Below are positions 8,899 through 18,414 of a stretch of DNA of 64,000 bases, piece after piece (position 1 is the first letter of the stretch; each line of letters begins with the position of its first letter). A program made the translations under genes and the position numbers. This stretch comes from Hydrogenimonas cancrithermarum (GTDB lineage Bacteria; Campylobacterota; Campylobacteria; Campylobacterales; Hydrogenimonadaceae): contig NZ_AP027370.1 of the NCBI RefSeq assembly GCF_030296055.1, positions 944,501-1,008,500 of the forward strand, given 5' to 3'. Under the pieces are notes generated by a model. That model did not search any database, had not been told where the DNA came from, and saw nothing but the letters and a program-made list of their open reading frames with translations.

Positions 8899-11800
8899 AT
8901 GGGTCTTTCATTCAAAAACAAGATGAGCTCCCTGCTTCTTGCTGCATCGATCACCTTCGTCGGGTGCGGCGGTGGAGGCGGCGGGGGAGGCACTGAGCCG
9001 GCCGGAACCATTACGGCCAATGGCGTCACCGTGGTCTCGGGCACGACGGGTAGCCAAACCAGTGGAACCAGTGGCCGTTCGATCTTCAAGACACGCCAAA
9101 CTTCGGGTACGGAAAGCGCGGCGGTTGCCAGCGTTACCGTCGATACGAACGAAGATGGAATTTTCGATGAAAAAGACCCCACATTCACCTCTAGCGTGGA
9201 AAATGGCGCTTTTTCGGTGGAAATTCCCCTTCAAAATCTCGAAAAAACCTATAAAGGCCGCATCAGTGTCATCGCCGACGGCTACGCTCCATACAACAAA
9301 ATCATCGAAATAAAGGCAGGCCAAACGATCAACGTGCTGGCGGAAGCGGAAAAAATTCCCGTACTCAAAGAGACGGTGAATCTAAGCGATCTCAGTGAAT
9401 CGGCGAGAATGGGATCCTATATCCGTTTTGGTATTCGCACCACTGCCGACGGTGGAGTGAACTCCTTTTCGAAACTGGTTTCTCTTTCCGAACTCAAAGC
9501 CGAAGCGGATGCAAACGCATCGCTTGGAAAAGAGGATCTGGCGACCTATACGTTCCCACTCGCTTCCGTCCCAAAAGAGGTTAAAACACTCGACGTGACG
9601 ATGCAGGCTTTCGATTCGACGAAACCTGACGAACTGCAGTACTTCCCTGGTGAGTTCAAAGGCAAAGGGCTCTCCAACAAAGCGAATGCGGCAGACGACG
9701 AGGTCGGTCTCATATCCGCGGCTTTCGACATGTTCGTCATGAGAGACCAAAACGGCGACCCCGTCAAGCTCATCGAAACGGTGAACGACAAACTCTCTGC
9801 CAACGTGGACCTGAGCAATTGCAGTATGAAGTGGGTTCGCCGTATCACTCAGGCACAGGCACAGTTGATCGAAGGGTGGGGCGACTACGACCCATCCACT
9901 CCCGAATTCGAAGTACCAATCTGGAGCAACGACAATAGCGAAGGCACGTGGAAATTCGTAGGGGTCGGCAACGCCTACGATCTCAATGGCACCGACCCCT
10001 ATTTCGAAGTCTGTATACCCGACGAGTGGAATTCGGGCTATCTCAATTGCGACTCCCCCATCTCCTTCACCCAGCCGATAGAAGTCTGTGTCGAAACCTA
10101 CAACAACAATGGATTCCCTATCGAAGGCCTGCAAGTCTACGCCCAAAAGAGCAGCACCTACACCAGCAGCTATACGGACGCCAATGGCCATACCGTTCTC
10201 GAAATCCCCGATGCCGACATCACAGGCTGGAACTTCTACTACAAGGGTGCGATCACTGGATGGAGCGGTGTCGACGTTTCAGCTTCCCCCATCCCAGTAA
10301 CCGACAATCCGGAATGTGCCTACGAACTCAATGTAACAGGCATTGTCGATCCCTATTCCGCAGGCATCTACGTCACGGCCTACAAAATCGATGGGACACC
10401 GGCAGCCAATGAAAACGTCTACCTGAAAAGCACCGACTACTACGACTACTACCACAAAAGCAAAACGACCGATGACGAGGGCAAGGCTTTCTTCAAGGTC
10501 AAACCCAACGTTTCCTATACCGCTACGTATCGTGCCGGTTCCGCGAACGTGAAAGTGGATGGCAATCTCGTTCCCCCGGAAACTGCCGATACTGGCCGTT
10601 ACGCATCCGTGGACGTGAACGATACCAATATCGCACCGAGAGGACACATCTATTTCTATAAAAGCCGCCTCAAACCTTCGGCCGAGCATGTCAAATTCAA
10701 CCTTTCCGCCAGGGATGCCAACGGCGACACCATCACCATCAAACAGCTGAGCCTCAACGGAACCGTTTTGAAAAACGGCAGCGACTATACGATACTGGAT
10801 ATCTACTCCTACACCAACGGCTATCTCAGTACCATTATGGAACTCAACCTCACCCGGGTTTCACACATCGCGCCACAGGCACTGCAAGTGGGTACATACC
10901 GGCTCGAAGCGGTCGTGACCGACGGAACGGCGGAGACACCCATTTCAGGTGAATACAGTGTCGTAGCCAACGCCGCCCCGATCGTCAACGGCGCCACTGC
11001 CTACGATGAAAACGGGAGGATGTACAATATCGGCTACCGGCCACTGCCAAGCGAAGGTTTATACGACTTCTATATCTACGCTTTCGATCCCGACGGCGAC
11101 ACCATAACGATTAACGCCAATCTCGACGGTACCCCCCTCGTCTGCAACGGTTTCTACTGCACCGATGCCAACCTCACCGTAGGGGACAGAACGCTTACAG
11201 TGACGGCAACCGACAGCGATGGCGCCTCCGGTTCGCATACATTCCGTTTCCATGTGGGCAACCTGCCTCCTCGTATCGCTTCAGCCGGTGCGACAAGAGA
11301 TATCGTCGATATCAACAACCATGAAAGCTTCAGGCTCTTCGCCTATGCGAACGACCCTGAAGGAGAGAGCGACCTTCTTCTCAAAGCCATCGACCAGAAC
11401 GGCACGGAGCACAACCTGACGAAGAGTCGGGGAAGCCTCTACCAGAGCGAAGCCATCGAACCTACCGACCCCGGCATCTACATCTACACGATCACGGCGC
11501 AAGACTCGAAAGGGGCGCTCTCCGGCGCCGCGACCGTCACGGTGGAGGTGATCGCGAGCAACAGGCCTCCGATCTTCACCAAACAGCCTCACGGAGGCCA
11601 AATTACCGTAGGAACGACTCAGACGTTCGAATGTGAAGCGATCGATCCCGAAGGTACGCCGGTAAGCTACAGCTGGAAACTCGACGATGCCGTTTTGCCG
11701 GCGACGGGAACCACCCTTTCACACCTTTTCGACGAAACGGGCAACTTTACCGTCACCTGTATCGCGACCGACCTGGACGGTGAAAGCAGCAGCGCTTCGG

Positions 11801-13494
11801 CGAAGGTCTATGTCATCGATCCGAACCAGAGCGGTACACTGACGGTCAGAACCTCCTTCCCTGGCGTTCTCGTCGGCATCCACGATGCCAGCGACCACTA
11901 TCGACTCATCGGCTCCAAACGCACCGATTCCAACGGTGTGGCATCCTTCTCGGTCACGGGAGACAGGACCACCTTCTCCGTCACCGTCGAACCATCGATG
12001 ATCCTCGATACCGACACCGTCTACGAGCTCCTCGTACCCATGCTCGTCAACGACGCCTCCTACAACTGCCGATATGGCGATATCAACATGAGCGAATGCG
12101 ACAGCGCAGACTGGTGCGCCATCATGACGGCGGATTTTCTCCCGGCGTGGATCATCGATGCGGCACTGATCAAGGGTGGCAACGTCACATCGAGTGATGT
12201 CGACGCCAACGGCGACGGCATCGTGACCAGAGACGAATTCCATGCAGCCGCCATCGCCACTCTCGACAAAAACGGAGATGGAGCGCTCAGCCTGAAAGAG
12301 ATATACGACGATGAAAACATCATTCTTTCACGGATGTACGCCAACGCCCCCGTCAGAACCTACGACATTCCTTTCGGCCCCTGGGGGTACTACACCGAAG
12401 GCGAAGAACCCTATTTCTATGAATGTTACGCGAACGAAGACATCGACTTCAACATCACCGTCACGAACGTTCCATCCCCGAACGCATACATCGATATGAC
12501 CGGATCGTGCTACACCATGGGTTACGAAATCAACGGCTCCTCGTCCACGGCACACATCAAGGCTCGTGCCTACTATACCGACGAAAATGGAACGTACGAT
12601 TTCGGTATCAAGTTCTCTTTCGCGGACCACAACGTTTCGATCTACCTCGCAACCGACAAGACGGCGGCAGATCTGGCGAACGGCGTGACGCTGGACTATG
12701 CGAATTTCGTTCCGTTCGACCGGCTCAAAGATGTCAACATCACCGAGCGTACTACCGAGTGGCTTTGGGTCACTCCGACTTATAAAAACGTGACCCTTGC
12801 GACGTACGAACAGTTGCGTGTCGATTATTTGGAGAAAGCCACCATCAGACATTACAAATATCTCGACGACGCCCGCCTGAACTACCCGATAAAGGGGCAG
12901 CAATCCATCAACAACCAAACGAAAGGCCATAACGACTACTATGGCGACGGCACGCTCCAAAGCGCTTACGATGGCCGCAACTACGCCTACCTGGACCTGA
13001 ACATCACGTCTGAAAAAGGTAGCCAAACGGTCCGTTTCGTTGGAAACGACTGGCCCAAGATCGACATGACGACGCTGGACTATCGGACCGATCTTTATAC
13101 CAGGGAACAAGACAATGAATTCTCTTTCACGTTGATCGACTTCGCCCCCTCTGCCACGATCGATTTCGGCGACGTCAACCTCTCGGAGATCTACCCCCAG
13201 ACGGTCGCCGACGAAATTCTCTCCTTCGAAGAGAATGAATCGGCATCGCATTCCATGTCGGCCAATGCCGAGGAGTTCAAAAACATGACCTCCTATGAGT
13301 TCATCGATATCTTCTTCGACAGCGGATACGGGAAATACTCCTTTTACTTAAACGTTCCCGGCCGATACGTCACCGCTGATGGCCTCTACCAACCGATGGC
13401 AGCGTACTCTTCGCTTGGCAAAAAGAAAAAGCCCCATCGAAAAGCCAACCCGTTCACGATTCCTTTCGATCCTCGGCTTCTTCTGAGAAAATAA
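8899..13494 (+). CDS. Giant lipoprotein with Ig/PKD-like domains and EF-hand pair
   Basis: A 1531-residue cell-envelope protein. The N-terminus has a lipoprotein signal with the lipid-accepting cysteine at residue 23 (TFVGC) and a poly-Gly run after it. A calcium-type loop DTNEDGIFDEKD lies at 82-93. The middle has several carboxypeptidase-regulatory-like and Ig-like beta modules with DANGD/DPDGDT loops, and a PKD-like domain is at about 890-975. A dockerin- or EF-hand-like pair is at about 1100-1135 (DVDANGDGIVTRDEF and DKNGDGALSLKEI). No catalytic motif is seen; surface adhesion or scaffolding is likely. AAGGAG precedes the ATG. It is followed by the subtilase gene. Confidence 0.8.
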   Translation: MGLSFKNKMSSLLLAASITFVGCGGGGGGGGTEPAGTITANGVTVVSGTTGSQTSGTSGRSIFKTRQTSGTESAAVASVTVDTNEDGIFDEKDPTFTSSVENGAFSVEIPLQNLEKTYKGRISVIADGYAPYNKIIEIKAGQTINVLAEAEKIPVLKETVNLSDLSESARMGSYIRFGIRTTADGGVNSFSKLVSLSELKAEADANASLGKEDLATYTFPLASVPKEVKTLDVTMQAFDSTKPDELQYFPGEFKGKGLSNKANAADDEVGLISAAFDMFVMRDQNGDPVKLIETVNDKLSANVDLSNCSMKWVRRITQAQAQLIEGWGDYDPSTPEFEVPIWSNDNSEGTWKFVGVGNAYDLNGTDPYFEVCIPDEWNSGYLNCDSPISFTQPIEVCVETYNNNGFPIEGLQVYAQKSSTYTSSYTDANGHTVLEIPDADITGWNFYYKGAITGWSGVDVSASPIPVTDNPECAYELNVTGIVDPYSAGIYVTAYKIDGTPAANENVYLKSTDYYDYYHKSKTTDDEGKAFFKVKPNVSYTATYRAGSANVKVDGNLVPPETADTGRYASVDVNDTNIAPRGHIYFYKSRLKPSAEHVKFNLSARDANGDTITIKQLSLNGTVLKNGSDYTILDIYSYTNGYLSTIMELNLTRVSHIAPQALQVGTYRLEAVVTDGTAETPISGEYSVVANAAPIVNGATAYDENGRMYNIGYRPLPSEGLYDFYIYAFDPDGDTITINANLDGTPLVCNGFYCTDANLTVGDRTLTVTATDSDGASGSHTFRFHVGNLPPRIASAGATRDIVDINNHESFRLFAYANDPEGESDLLLKAIDQNGTEHNLTKSRGSLYQSEAIEPTDPGIYIYTITAQDSKGALSGAATVTVEVIASNRPPIFTKQPHGGQITVGTTQTFECEAIDPEGTPVSYSWKLDDAVLPATGTTLSHLFDETGNFTVTCIATDLDGESSSASAKVYVIDPNQSGTLTVRTSFPGVLVGIHDASDHYRLIGSKRTDSNGVASFSVTGDRTTFSVTVEPSMILDTDTVYELLVPMLVNDASYNCRYGDINMSECDSADWCAIMTADFLPAWIIDAALIKGGNVTSSDVDANGDGIVTRDEFHAAAIATLDKNGDGALSLKEIYDDENIILSRMYANAPVRTYDIPFGPWGYYTEGEEPYFYECYANEDIDFNITVTNVPSPNAYIDMTGSCYTMGYEINGSSSTAHIKARAYYTDENGTYDFGIKFSFADHNVSIYLATDKTAADLANGVTLDYANFVPFDRLKDVNITERTTEWLWVTPTYKNVTLATYEQLRVDYLEKATIRHYKYLDDARLNYPIKGQQSINNQTKGHNDYYGDGTLQSAYDGRNYAYLDLNITSEKGSQTVRFVGNDWPKIDMTTLDYRTDLYTREQDNEFSFTLIDFAPSATIDFGDVNLSEIYPQTVADEILSFEENESASHSMSANAEEFKNMTSYEFIDIFFDSGYGKYSFYLNVPGRYVTADGLYQPMAAYSSLGKKKKPHRKANPFTIPFDPRLLLRK

Positions 13495-13500
13495 GACGCC

Positions 13501-13516
13501 CCCGGCCCATGCCGGG
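13501..13516 (+). terminator. GC hairpin after the giant lipoprotein gene
   Basis: CCCGGC-CCAT-GCCGGG, a six-pair GC stem seven bases after the stop codon. There is no T-run, so it may end transcription weakly or protect the mRNA 3' end. A TATAAT for the next gene follows 15 bp later. Confidence 0.45.
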
Positions 13517-13531
13517 AGCTCTCGCATTGGC

Positions 13532-13537
13532 TATAAT
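13532..13537 (+). promoter_or_regulatory. -10 element very close to the subtilase start codon
   Basis: TATAAT ends only five bases before the ATG at 13543, so a transcript from it would begin at or just inside the start codon. No Shine-Dalgarno sequence is visible for this gene. This suggests either a leaderless mRNA or that the match is fortuitous and translation is coupled to the upstream gene. Confidence 0.4.
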
Positions 13538-13542
13538 TTCAT

Positions 13543-15948
13543 ATGATTCGAATCGAAAGGCATTGGTGCAACCTCTTTCTCTTTTTCCTCTATGCAGCGA
13601 TCGTATCGGGTTGCCATTCAGGGGGTTCCGAAACAAAAGAGCCGGCATACGGCTACGCCGTCATAGAGGGCCTGCTCGGTGAGGCGAATGTCTCTTTCTT
13701 CGATTTGGCATCGGGTGAAGCGATCGCCACTTCCCGGACCGGTGCCTGTTCCTGCAAAACTAGACCGGAGTGCGGGCGTTTCGCCATTCCGGATGCCGTT
13801 TCTCTGAACGTTCTATCCAAGCCGATACGTATCGAAGTCGTCGGAGGCTTCGATGCCGCTACCGGAAAACCCTTTACCGGAAGACTCGAAGCGGATATCG
13901 AAAGCCCTGTCTCCGATTCCTCCATCACGGTAAGCCCGATGAGTACGCTGCTCCATTTCGTTCAACGCCTGGAGACGAATACCACCGGGGTTATCGAAAG
14001 GGTATTCCTCGCTCCCGCGACAGCCGAGAGCTTCTATCGGTTCTCTTTTCCCGACATCCAGAAACTTCCATTCAAAAACCGGATGTTCTACAAGCGTCTG
14101 CTCGAAAGCGGATGGCTGGAAGCTCTGGATGAAAACGGCTCCACCGTGACCGCCTGGCTCCTGGAAGATAGCGATGGCGACGGACTGGAGAATCTCGAAG
14201 AGATTTTGCATCTTTGCGACACGCGCGATACCGACAGCGATAGGGACGGACTCGAAGACGGTTTCGAAGTGGCCGAAAGTCTCGACCCTTTCGATCCCGA
14301 CAGCGACGGTGACAGTATAAGCGACGGAAACGAAACCTACGTTTTCCATACCGATGCCCGAAAAGCCGATACCGACGAAGATTTTCTGCCCGATGCCGTG
14401 GAGATCACCGACGGAACCGACCCACTGGATCCGGACGAAAATCGCGACGGCGTGCCGGACGGCCTGGAGGGCGATCCATTTTTCGACGAACAGTGGTATA
14501 TACGAAGCGATGGCGATGCCGTGGCGAATACCGCCGGGGCCACCACCGTACCAGGAAACGACCTTGGCATACTCGATCTCAATCATATTACCCTCGGGGC
14601 CGGTATCGTCCAGATCGTCGACAGCGGTGTCGACGCCGAACACGAAGATTTGAATGTCGATCTCGACCACTCCTGGAACGTCGTCACCCATACCCACGAC
14701 CCCACACCCGTCCACTACCACTCCAGCGATCCGGTCACGACCTTCTACAACGGCCACGGTACGGCCGTCGCCGGCATCGTCGCCGCCCGCGCCAACAACG
14801 GCAAAGGGATACGGGGAATCGCACCCCGTATAAAGATCGCCGGAAGTAATTGGCTGGAAACGGAAAATATCGACGACCTCGACCTTCTGTGGTTCAGTGC
14901 CTCCAATGCCGACGAGATTCTGGTAAGCAACAACAGCTGGGGCGGGTCATTCGTGGAGGATACCGCTTTCGAAGAGATTCTAAGAGCCGGGACTTCGCAG
15001 CTTCGAAACGGCCTGGGACGAATCTACGTCTTCGCGGCGGGTAACGACAGAGAGGAGCACGGAAACGCCAACCTATCATACATTACGAACAACCCCTACG
15101 TCGTGACGGTGGGTGCCATCAACCACCGGAACGAAGTGGCTTCCTACTCTTCGAAAGGAAGCAACATACTCGTTACGGCCTACGGTGGCGAGCACTACTA
15201 CTCCGCACCGACCATCATGACCACTTTTCTGACCGGCGAATCGATGACCGAAGAGGAGCTCGGCGGAAGAAAAGGGCCTGTCACCGTCGGCGACGACATT
15301 CGAAGGGCCTACACGTTCGCGATGAACGGAACGAGCGCCGCGGCACCGATGGTAAGCGGTGCCATCGCTCTCGTGCTCGACGTCTGCCCGCAACTGAGCT
15401 ACAGGGACGTCAAATGGATTATCGCCCATACCGCACGGCGGATCGACCCTGAAAACGAATCGTGGATCCGAAACGGCGCAGGCCTGTACCACAGTGTCGA
15501 TTACGGTTTCGGGCTCATCGATACCATCGCGATGGTCGATAGATGCCGAAACAAAGGGTATGCGCCCCTTCCCGACGAACAGATATACAGCGTTCAAAGC
15601 GGAGATCTGCACATAAATATTCCGGATAGGGGAGATCCCGTTTTCGTGAACCTGCATGTTCCCAAAGATATGATTGTCGAATGGATGGGCCTTACGGCCG
15701 AGATCGACCATCCGTACGCAGGCGATATCCAAATCGACATCATTTCCCCTTCAGGGACCGATATGCCTCTCATCCAGCCGAATTTTCTCAACTTCAACGC
15801 ATACAAAAGAGGGTTTCGTTTCGGCAGCGTCGCTTTTATGGGCGAACGTTCCGCCGGCCGATGGCGCATCCGAGTCCAGGATATGCTCGAAGAAGACTCG
15901 GGGACACTTCGTTCGTTGAAACTCGAAATCAGGGGGCATCTGCAATGA
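13543..15948 (+). CDS. Kexin-like S8 subtilase lipoprotein with TSP3 repeats and P domain
   Basis: An 801-residue exported serine protease. The lipoprotein signal ends at IVSGC. Residues about 208-310 are thrombospondin type 3-like calcium repeats (DSDGDGLEN, DTDSDRDGLEDG, DPDSDGDSISDG). The S8 catalytic domain follows with D360 (QIVDSGVD), H405 (NGHGTAVAG) and S598 (NGTSAAAPMVSG), all present. A proprotein-convertase P domain occupies about 685-800 (YAGDIQIDIISPSGT to GTLRSLKLEIRG). No I9-type propeptide is visible between signal and catalytic domain, which is unusual because subtilases usually need one to fold. The stop overlaps the start of a small secreted protein that resembles such a propeptide. 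Confidence 0.9.
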   Translation: MIRIERHWCNLFLFFLYAAIVSGCHSGGSETKEPAYGYAVIEGLLGEANVSFFDLASGEAIATSRTGACSCKTRPECGRFAIPDAVSLNVLSKPIRIEVVGGFDAATGKPFTGRLEADIESPVSDSSITVSPMSTLLHFVQRLETNTTGVIERVFLAPATAESFYRFSFPDIQKLPFKNRMFYKRLLESGWLEALDENGSTVTAWLLEDSDGDGLENLEEILHLCDTRDTDSDRDGLEDGFEVAESLDPFDPDSDGDSISDGNETYVFHTDARKADTDEDFLPDAVEITDGTDPLDPDENRDGVPDGLEGDPFFDEQWYIRSDGDAVANTAGATTVPGNDLGILDLNHITLGAGIVQIVDSGVDAEHEDLNVDLDHSWNVVTHTHDPTPVHYHSSDPVTTFYNGHGTAVAGIVAARANNGKGIRGIAPRIKIAGSNWLETENIDDLDLLWFSASNADEILVSNNSWGGSFVEDTAFEEILRAGTSQLRNGLGRIYVFAAGNDREEHGNANLSYITNNPYVVTVGAINHRNEVASYSSKGSNILVTAYGGEHYYSAPTIMTTFLTGESMTEEELGGRKGPVTVGDDIRRAYTFAMNGTSAAAPMVSGAIALVLDVCPQLSYRDVKWIIAHTARRIDPENESWIRNGAGLYHSVDYGFGLIDTIAMVDRCRNKGYAPLPDEQIYSVQSGDLHINIPDRGDPVFVNLHVPKDMIVEWMGLTAEIDHPYAGDIQIDIISPSGTDMPLIQPNFLNFNAYKRGFRFGSVAFMGERSAGRWRIRVQDMLEEDSGTLRSLKLEIRGHLQ

Positions 15949-16298
15949 AACCTATTGCCACTCTCGCACTTTTGCCGCTCTTCTCTTTCCTCCATGGATT
16001 CTCCGCCGATATCGAATCGCTGCGCCTCTACAAAAAGAGCCATCCCGCAAAACAGATACCGCATGAGAAGAGAGCGAACCGCTTCCTCGTCAAATTTCAT
16101 GCCATAGAGAGCGCCGACTTCCGGAAGATCGAAAAGGAGTGTGGGCTCCTTTTCGAAAGCTGTATCGCCGACGGCGTCTGCATCTTTACGACGGAAAAAG
16201 CTCTATCTATCGAGAATCTTAAGAAAAAGATCGACTCCCGTTGCCCGGAAATCGAAGAGATCCGCCTCTACCGTCCGGTACCTCTTCGCATCTATTGA
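15945..16298 (+). CDS. Small secreted protein, candidate trans-acting subtilase propeptide (I9-like)
   Basis: A 117-residue protein with a signal peptide (MKPIATLALLPLFSFLHGFSA). The mature part reads RFLVKFHAIESADFRKIEKEC, then GLLFESCIADGVCIFTTEKA, then LKKKIDSRCPEIEEIRLYRP. This beta-alpha-beta-beta-alpha-beta pattern, with a closing 'V-x-x-V-x-P'-like strand, looks like peptidase inhibitor I9/subtilase prodomains, which end in similar 'VEYVEPD' strands. ATGA overlap with the protease stop implies coupled translation. I infer a foldase or inhibitor of the upstream subtilase. Three cysteines might stabilise it. The resemblance is by eye and needs a profile search. Confidence 0.55.
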   Translation: MKPIATLALLPLFSFLHGFSADIESLRLYKKSHPAKQIPHEKRANRFLVKFHAIESADFRKIEKECGLLFESCIADGVCIFTTEKALSIENLKKKIDSRCPEIEEIRLYRPVPLRIY

Positions 16299-16307
16299 AA
16301 GGAGGGG

Positions 16308-17150
16308 TCACCACTTCGAAACGATTCGCATGTAACGCTGCGGAAAAGTTTTGAAAGCCTCCACATGACCGGTACCTTCGAACCAGACGATACGGGCATC
16401 GGGGCAGAGGCTGCGCAGCTTTTCTCCGTGCCATGTTCCAAGGAGAGCGTCATCCTTCTCGAAAAGATAGAGAATATTGCGCCCGCACATCTTTTCGCAT
16501 CGGCGCCGATTGTCGACGAAATCGAAATCCTGCCCGAAAAGGGTTTTGGCGATACGTTCGACATAGCCGTAAAAGAAGGAGGGAAGTGCGGCGCGGCGCC
16601 AAAGCTCCTGCCTCGCAAGTCGTCCGAAGTCGATCCACGAGGCGTCGGCCACGACGCTCTTGAACCGCTCCGGCGCACACTCCAGCATCATCAAAGCCGT
16701 CGCGGCCCCCATCGAAAAGCCGTGGATGCGCCAAGAGTAGAGCCCGGATGCATCGATGCGATCGAGCCAACCGAGCATATCCCTATGCTCCTTCAATCCG
16801 AACGTCACGCGGTTTCCACCACTCTCACCATGGGCGCGCAGATCGACCATCATCACGTTCCATCCCGCTTCGTGGTATCGGCGTCCCAGGTCGAACACGC
16901 CACTGTGATAGCCGTTTCGGCTGCCCCCTTTGCCGTGTAGCAGAATAACAGCTTTCAAACTTTTCGCGGGGATCCACCACCCTTTGAGTAAAATGCCGTC
17001 ATCGGTTTCGTAGGCGATATCTTCGTAATCCGTTCCCCACTCGCCCGGGTTTCCGACAATCGGTTCATGCGTTCCGAGTGTCTGTCTATGTACGACCCAG
17101 ACAGGATAGAGAAGTGCAAAAAGCGCGACAGTAACAAGCAGAAACATCAT
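16308..17150 (-). CDS. Alpha/beta hydrolase, membrane-anchored (YqkD/FrsA-type)
   Basis: A 280-residue protein with an N-terminal membrane anchor (MMFLLVTVALFALLYPVWVV). The hydrolase fold follows: oxyanion strand VILLHGKGGSRNGY, nucleophile elbow GFSMGA with the serine, acid region LYLFEKDDALLGTWHGEKL and histidine in EGTGHVEAF. It belongs to the BAAT/dienelactone-like serine aminopeptidase S33 group; the substrate is unknown. Its start overlaps the alr stop, so both are in one operon. It converges with the propeptide-like gene, with nine bases between the stops. Confidence 0.85.
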   Translation of the reverse strand: MMFLLVTVALFALLYPVWVVHRQTLGTHEPIVGNPGEWGTDYEDIAYETDDGILLKGWWIPAKSLKAVILLHGKGGSRNGYHSGVFDLGRRYHEAGWNVMMVDLRAHGESGGNRVTFGLKEHRDMLGWLDRIDASGLYSWRIHGFSMGAATALMMLECAPERFKSVVADASWIDFGRLARQELWRRAALPSFFYGYVERIAKTLFGQDFDFVDNRRRCEKMCGRNILYLFEKDDALLGTWHGEKLRSLCPDARIVWFEGTGHVEAFKTFPQRYMRIVSKW

Positions 17151-18157
17151 TCGACGACCCGCACGATGGCGGGGCTCAGTTTGACCAGAATATCGTATGC
17201 GATCGTATCGAACTGCTTCGCGGCCCTGCGCGCATCATCGAAAAGCTGGACCGATTCGTCCTTACCTTCGACAGTGACGGCATCCATCGAAACGCGTCCG
17301 ACGATCTTTCGGCCGTCGGGAAGGGTATAGGGACGGGAAGCGTCACCCCGGAACCATCCATCACCATAGCCGATATCGTATGTCGAAACGATACCCCCTT
17401 TTGACAAAACCCCCTCTCCTCCGTAGCCGATACGCTCCGAAGGGGCCAGCTCTCTCGTCGCGATGCGGTCGGCCCAGAGTGACATGACCGGTTTGAGCGG
17501 AGGTACATTGAAGGAGTTCGGCATTTCCAGGCAGCCGTAGGCGGCGATGCCGATGCGGGCGATCCCTTCATCGAAATTCGTCGTGCGGAAAAGCGCCGCG
17601 GAGTTGCAGCTATGCCATCGCACCTCCCCGATTCCCAACTTTTCCGCTTCGTTCCGAATCCTCTCGAAGCGTTTGCGCTGCCAGAAGAGTTCACTTCCCA
17701 TCTCGTCGGCGCTCCGGTAGTGCGTCATCACACCGGAGAGCTTCAAACCCTTCGCCCCGAGGCTTTCGAGCACTTGAAAAAACTCCGTCGGCGATATACC
17801 GTTACGGTGCATTCCGGTGTCGACCTTCAACTCCACCCGGGTCCCGGTGGGAATTTTCTCCAGATGCGAACGATCGTTCACCGCAATCCGGATCTTCGCA
17901 CCGGGGTCGCTGACCGGTGTGTCGGAAAGCACCAGGATCGTCTCGAACCTTTCGTGAATCTCCCACGCCTCCGCCATCGTCCGTACCACGGCATGCCGTA
18001 TGCCGGCCTCCTGCGCCAGTTTCGCCATGATGCCGAGGCCATGGCCATAGGCGTTGTCTTTGAGTACCAGTGCGATCTTCTCGACCGATTGAGTTTTTCG
18101 GGCGATTTGGCTAATATTGTAAAAAAAATTTTCGCGAGAAATTTTGATTGTCGACAT
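17147..18157 (-). CDS. alr: Alanine racemase
   Basis: A 336-residue PLP enzyme that interconverts L- and D-alanine for peptidoglycan. The PLP lysine is K33 in LVLKDNAYGHG, and the second-base tyrosine region is RIGYGGEGVLSKGG. The C-terminal beta domain holds GRVSMDAVTV. At 336 residues it is slightly shorter than the usual 360-380. It overlaps the downstream hydrolase start by 4 bp. Divergent from a small membrane protein gene across a 32-bp gap. Confidence 0.95.
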   Translation of the reverse strand: MSTIKISRENFFYNISQIARKTQSVEKIALVLKDNAYGHGLGIMAKLAQEAGIRHAVVRTMAEAWEIHERFETILVLSDTPVSDPGAKIRIAVNDRSHLEKIPTGTRVELKVDTGMHRNGISPTEFFQVLESLGAKGLKLSGVMTHYRSADEMGSELFWQRKRFERIRNEAEKLGIGEVRWHSCNSAALFRTTNFDEGIARIGIAAYGCLEMPNSFNVPPLKPVMSLWADRIATRELAPSERIGYGGEGVLSKGGIVSTYDIGYGDGWFRGDASRPYTLPDGRKIVGRVSMDAVTVEGKDESVQLFDDARRAAKQFDTIAYDILVKLSPAIVRVVE

Positions 18158-18189
18158 GGCGACGATTTTACCGCATAAAGGATTAAGGA

Positions 18190-18414
18190 ATGGACGGACG
18201 CATCAAAAAGCTCCTATTTTTTTCAGCGCTCCCCTTTTTGACCGCATCGCTTCAGGCTGCGCAGTTTATGCCCGAGAAGGAGTCCCATCCCATCGTCGCA
18301 GGGATCAAAATCGCGGGGATGATTGCGACAGCCATCTTCGTCGGCGTCATGCTCTACAAAAGTATCCGCGTCGTAAAGGATGACGAAGATGACAGCGTGC
18401 ACCTTCCCGACTGA
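18190..18414 (+). CDS. Small membrane protein, unknown function
   Basis: A 74-residue protein with a signal-like N-terminus (IKKLLFFSALPFLTASLQA), a second hydrophobic stretch (IVAGIKIAGMIATAIFVGVMLY) and an acidic tail (KDDEDDSVHLPD). It may be a two-pass or processed single-pass inner-membrane protein. Its 3' end overlaps the agmatine deiminase start by about 26 bp, so translation is coupled. I recognise no family. Confidence 0.6.
   Translation: MDGRIKKLLFFSALPFLTASLQAAQFMPEKESHPIVAGIKIAGMIATAIFVGVMLYKSIRVVKDDEDDSVHLPD

Noticed and set aside
12328-13251. 307-codon minus frame opposite the giant lipoprotein gene
   Set aside because: Low-complexity Val/Arg/Asp composition of antisense reading; no start signal.
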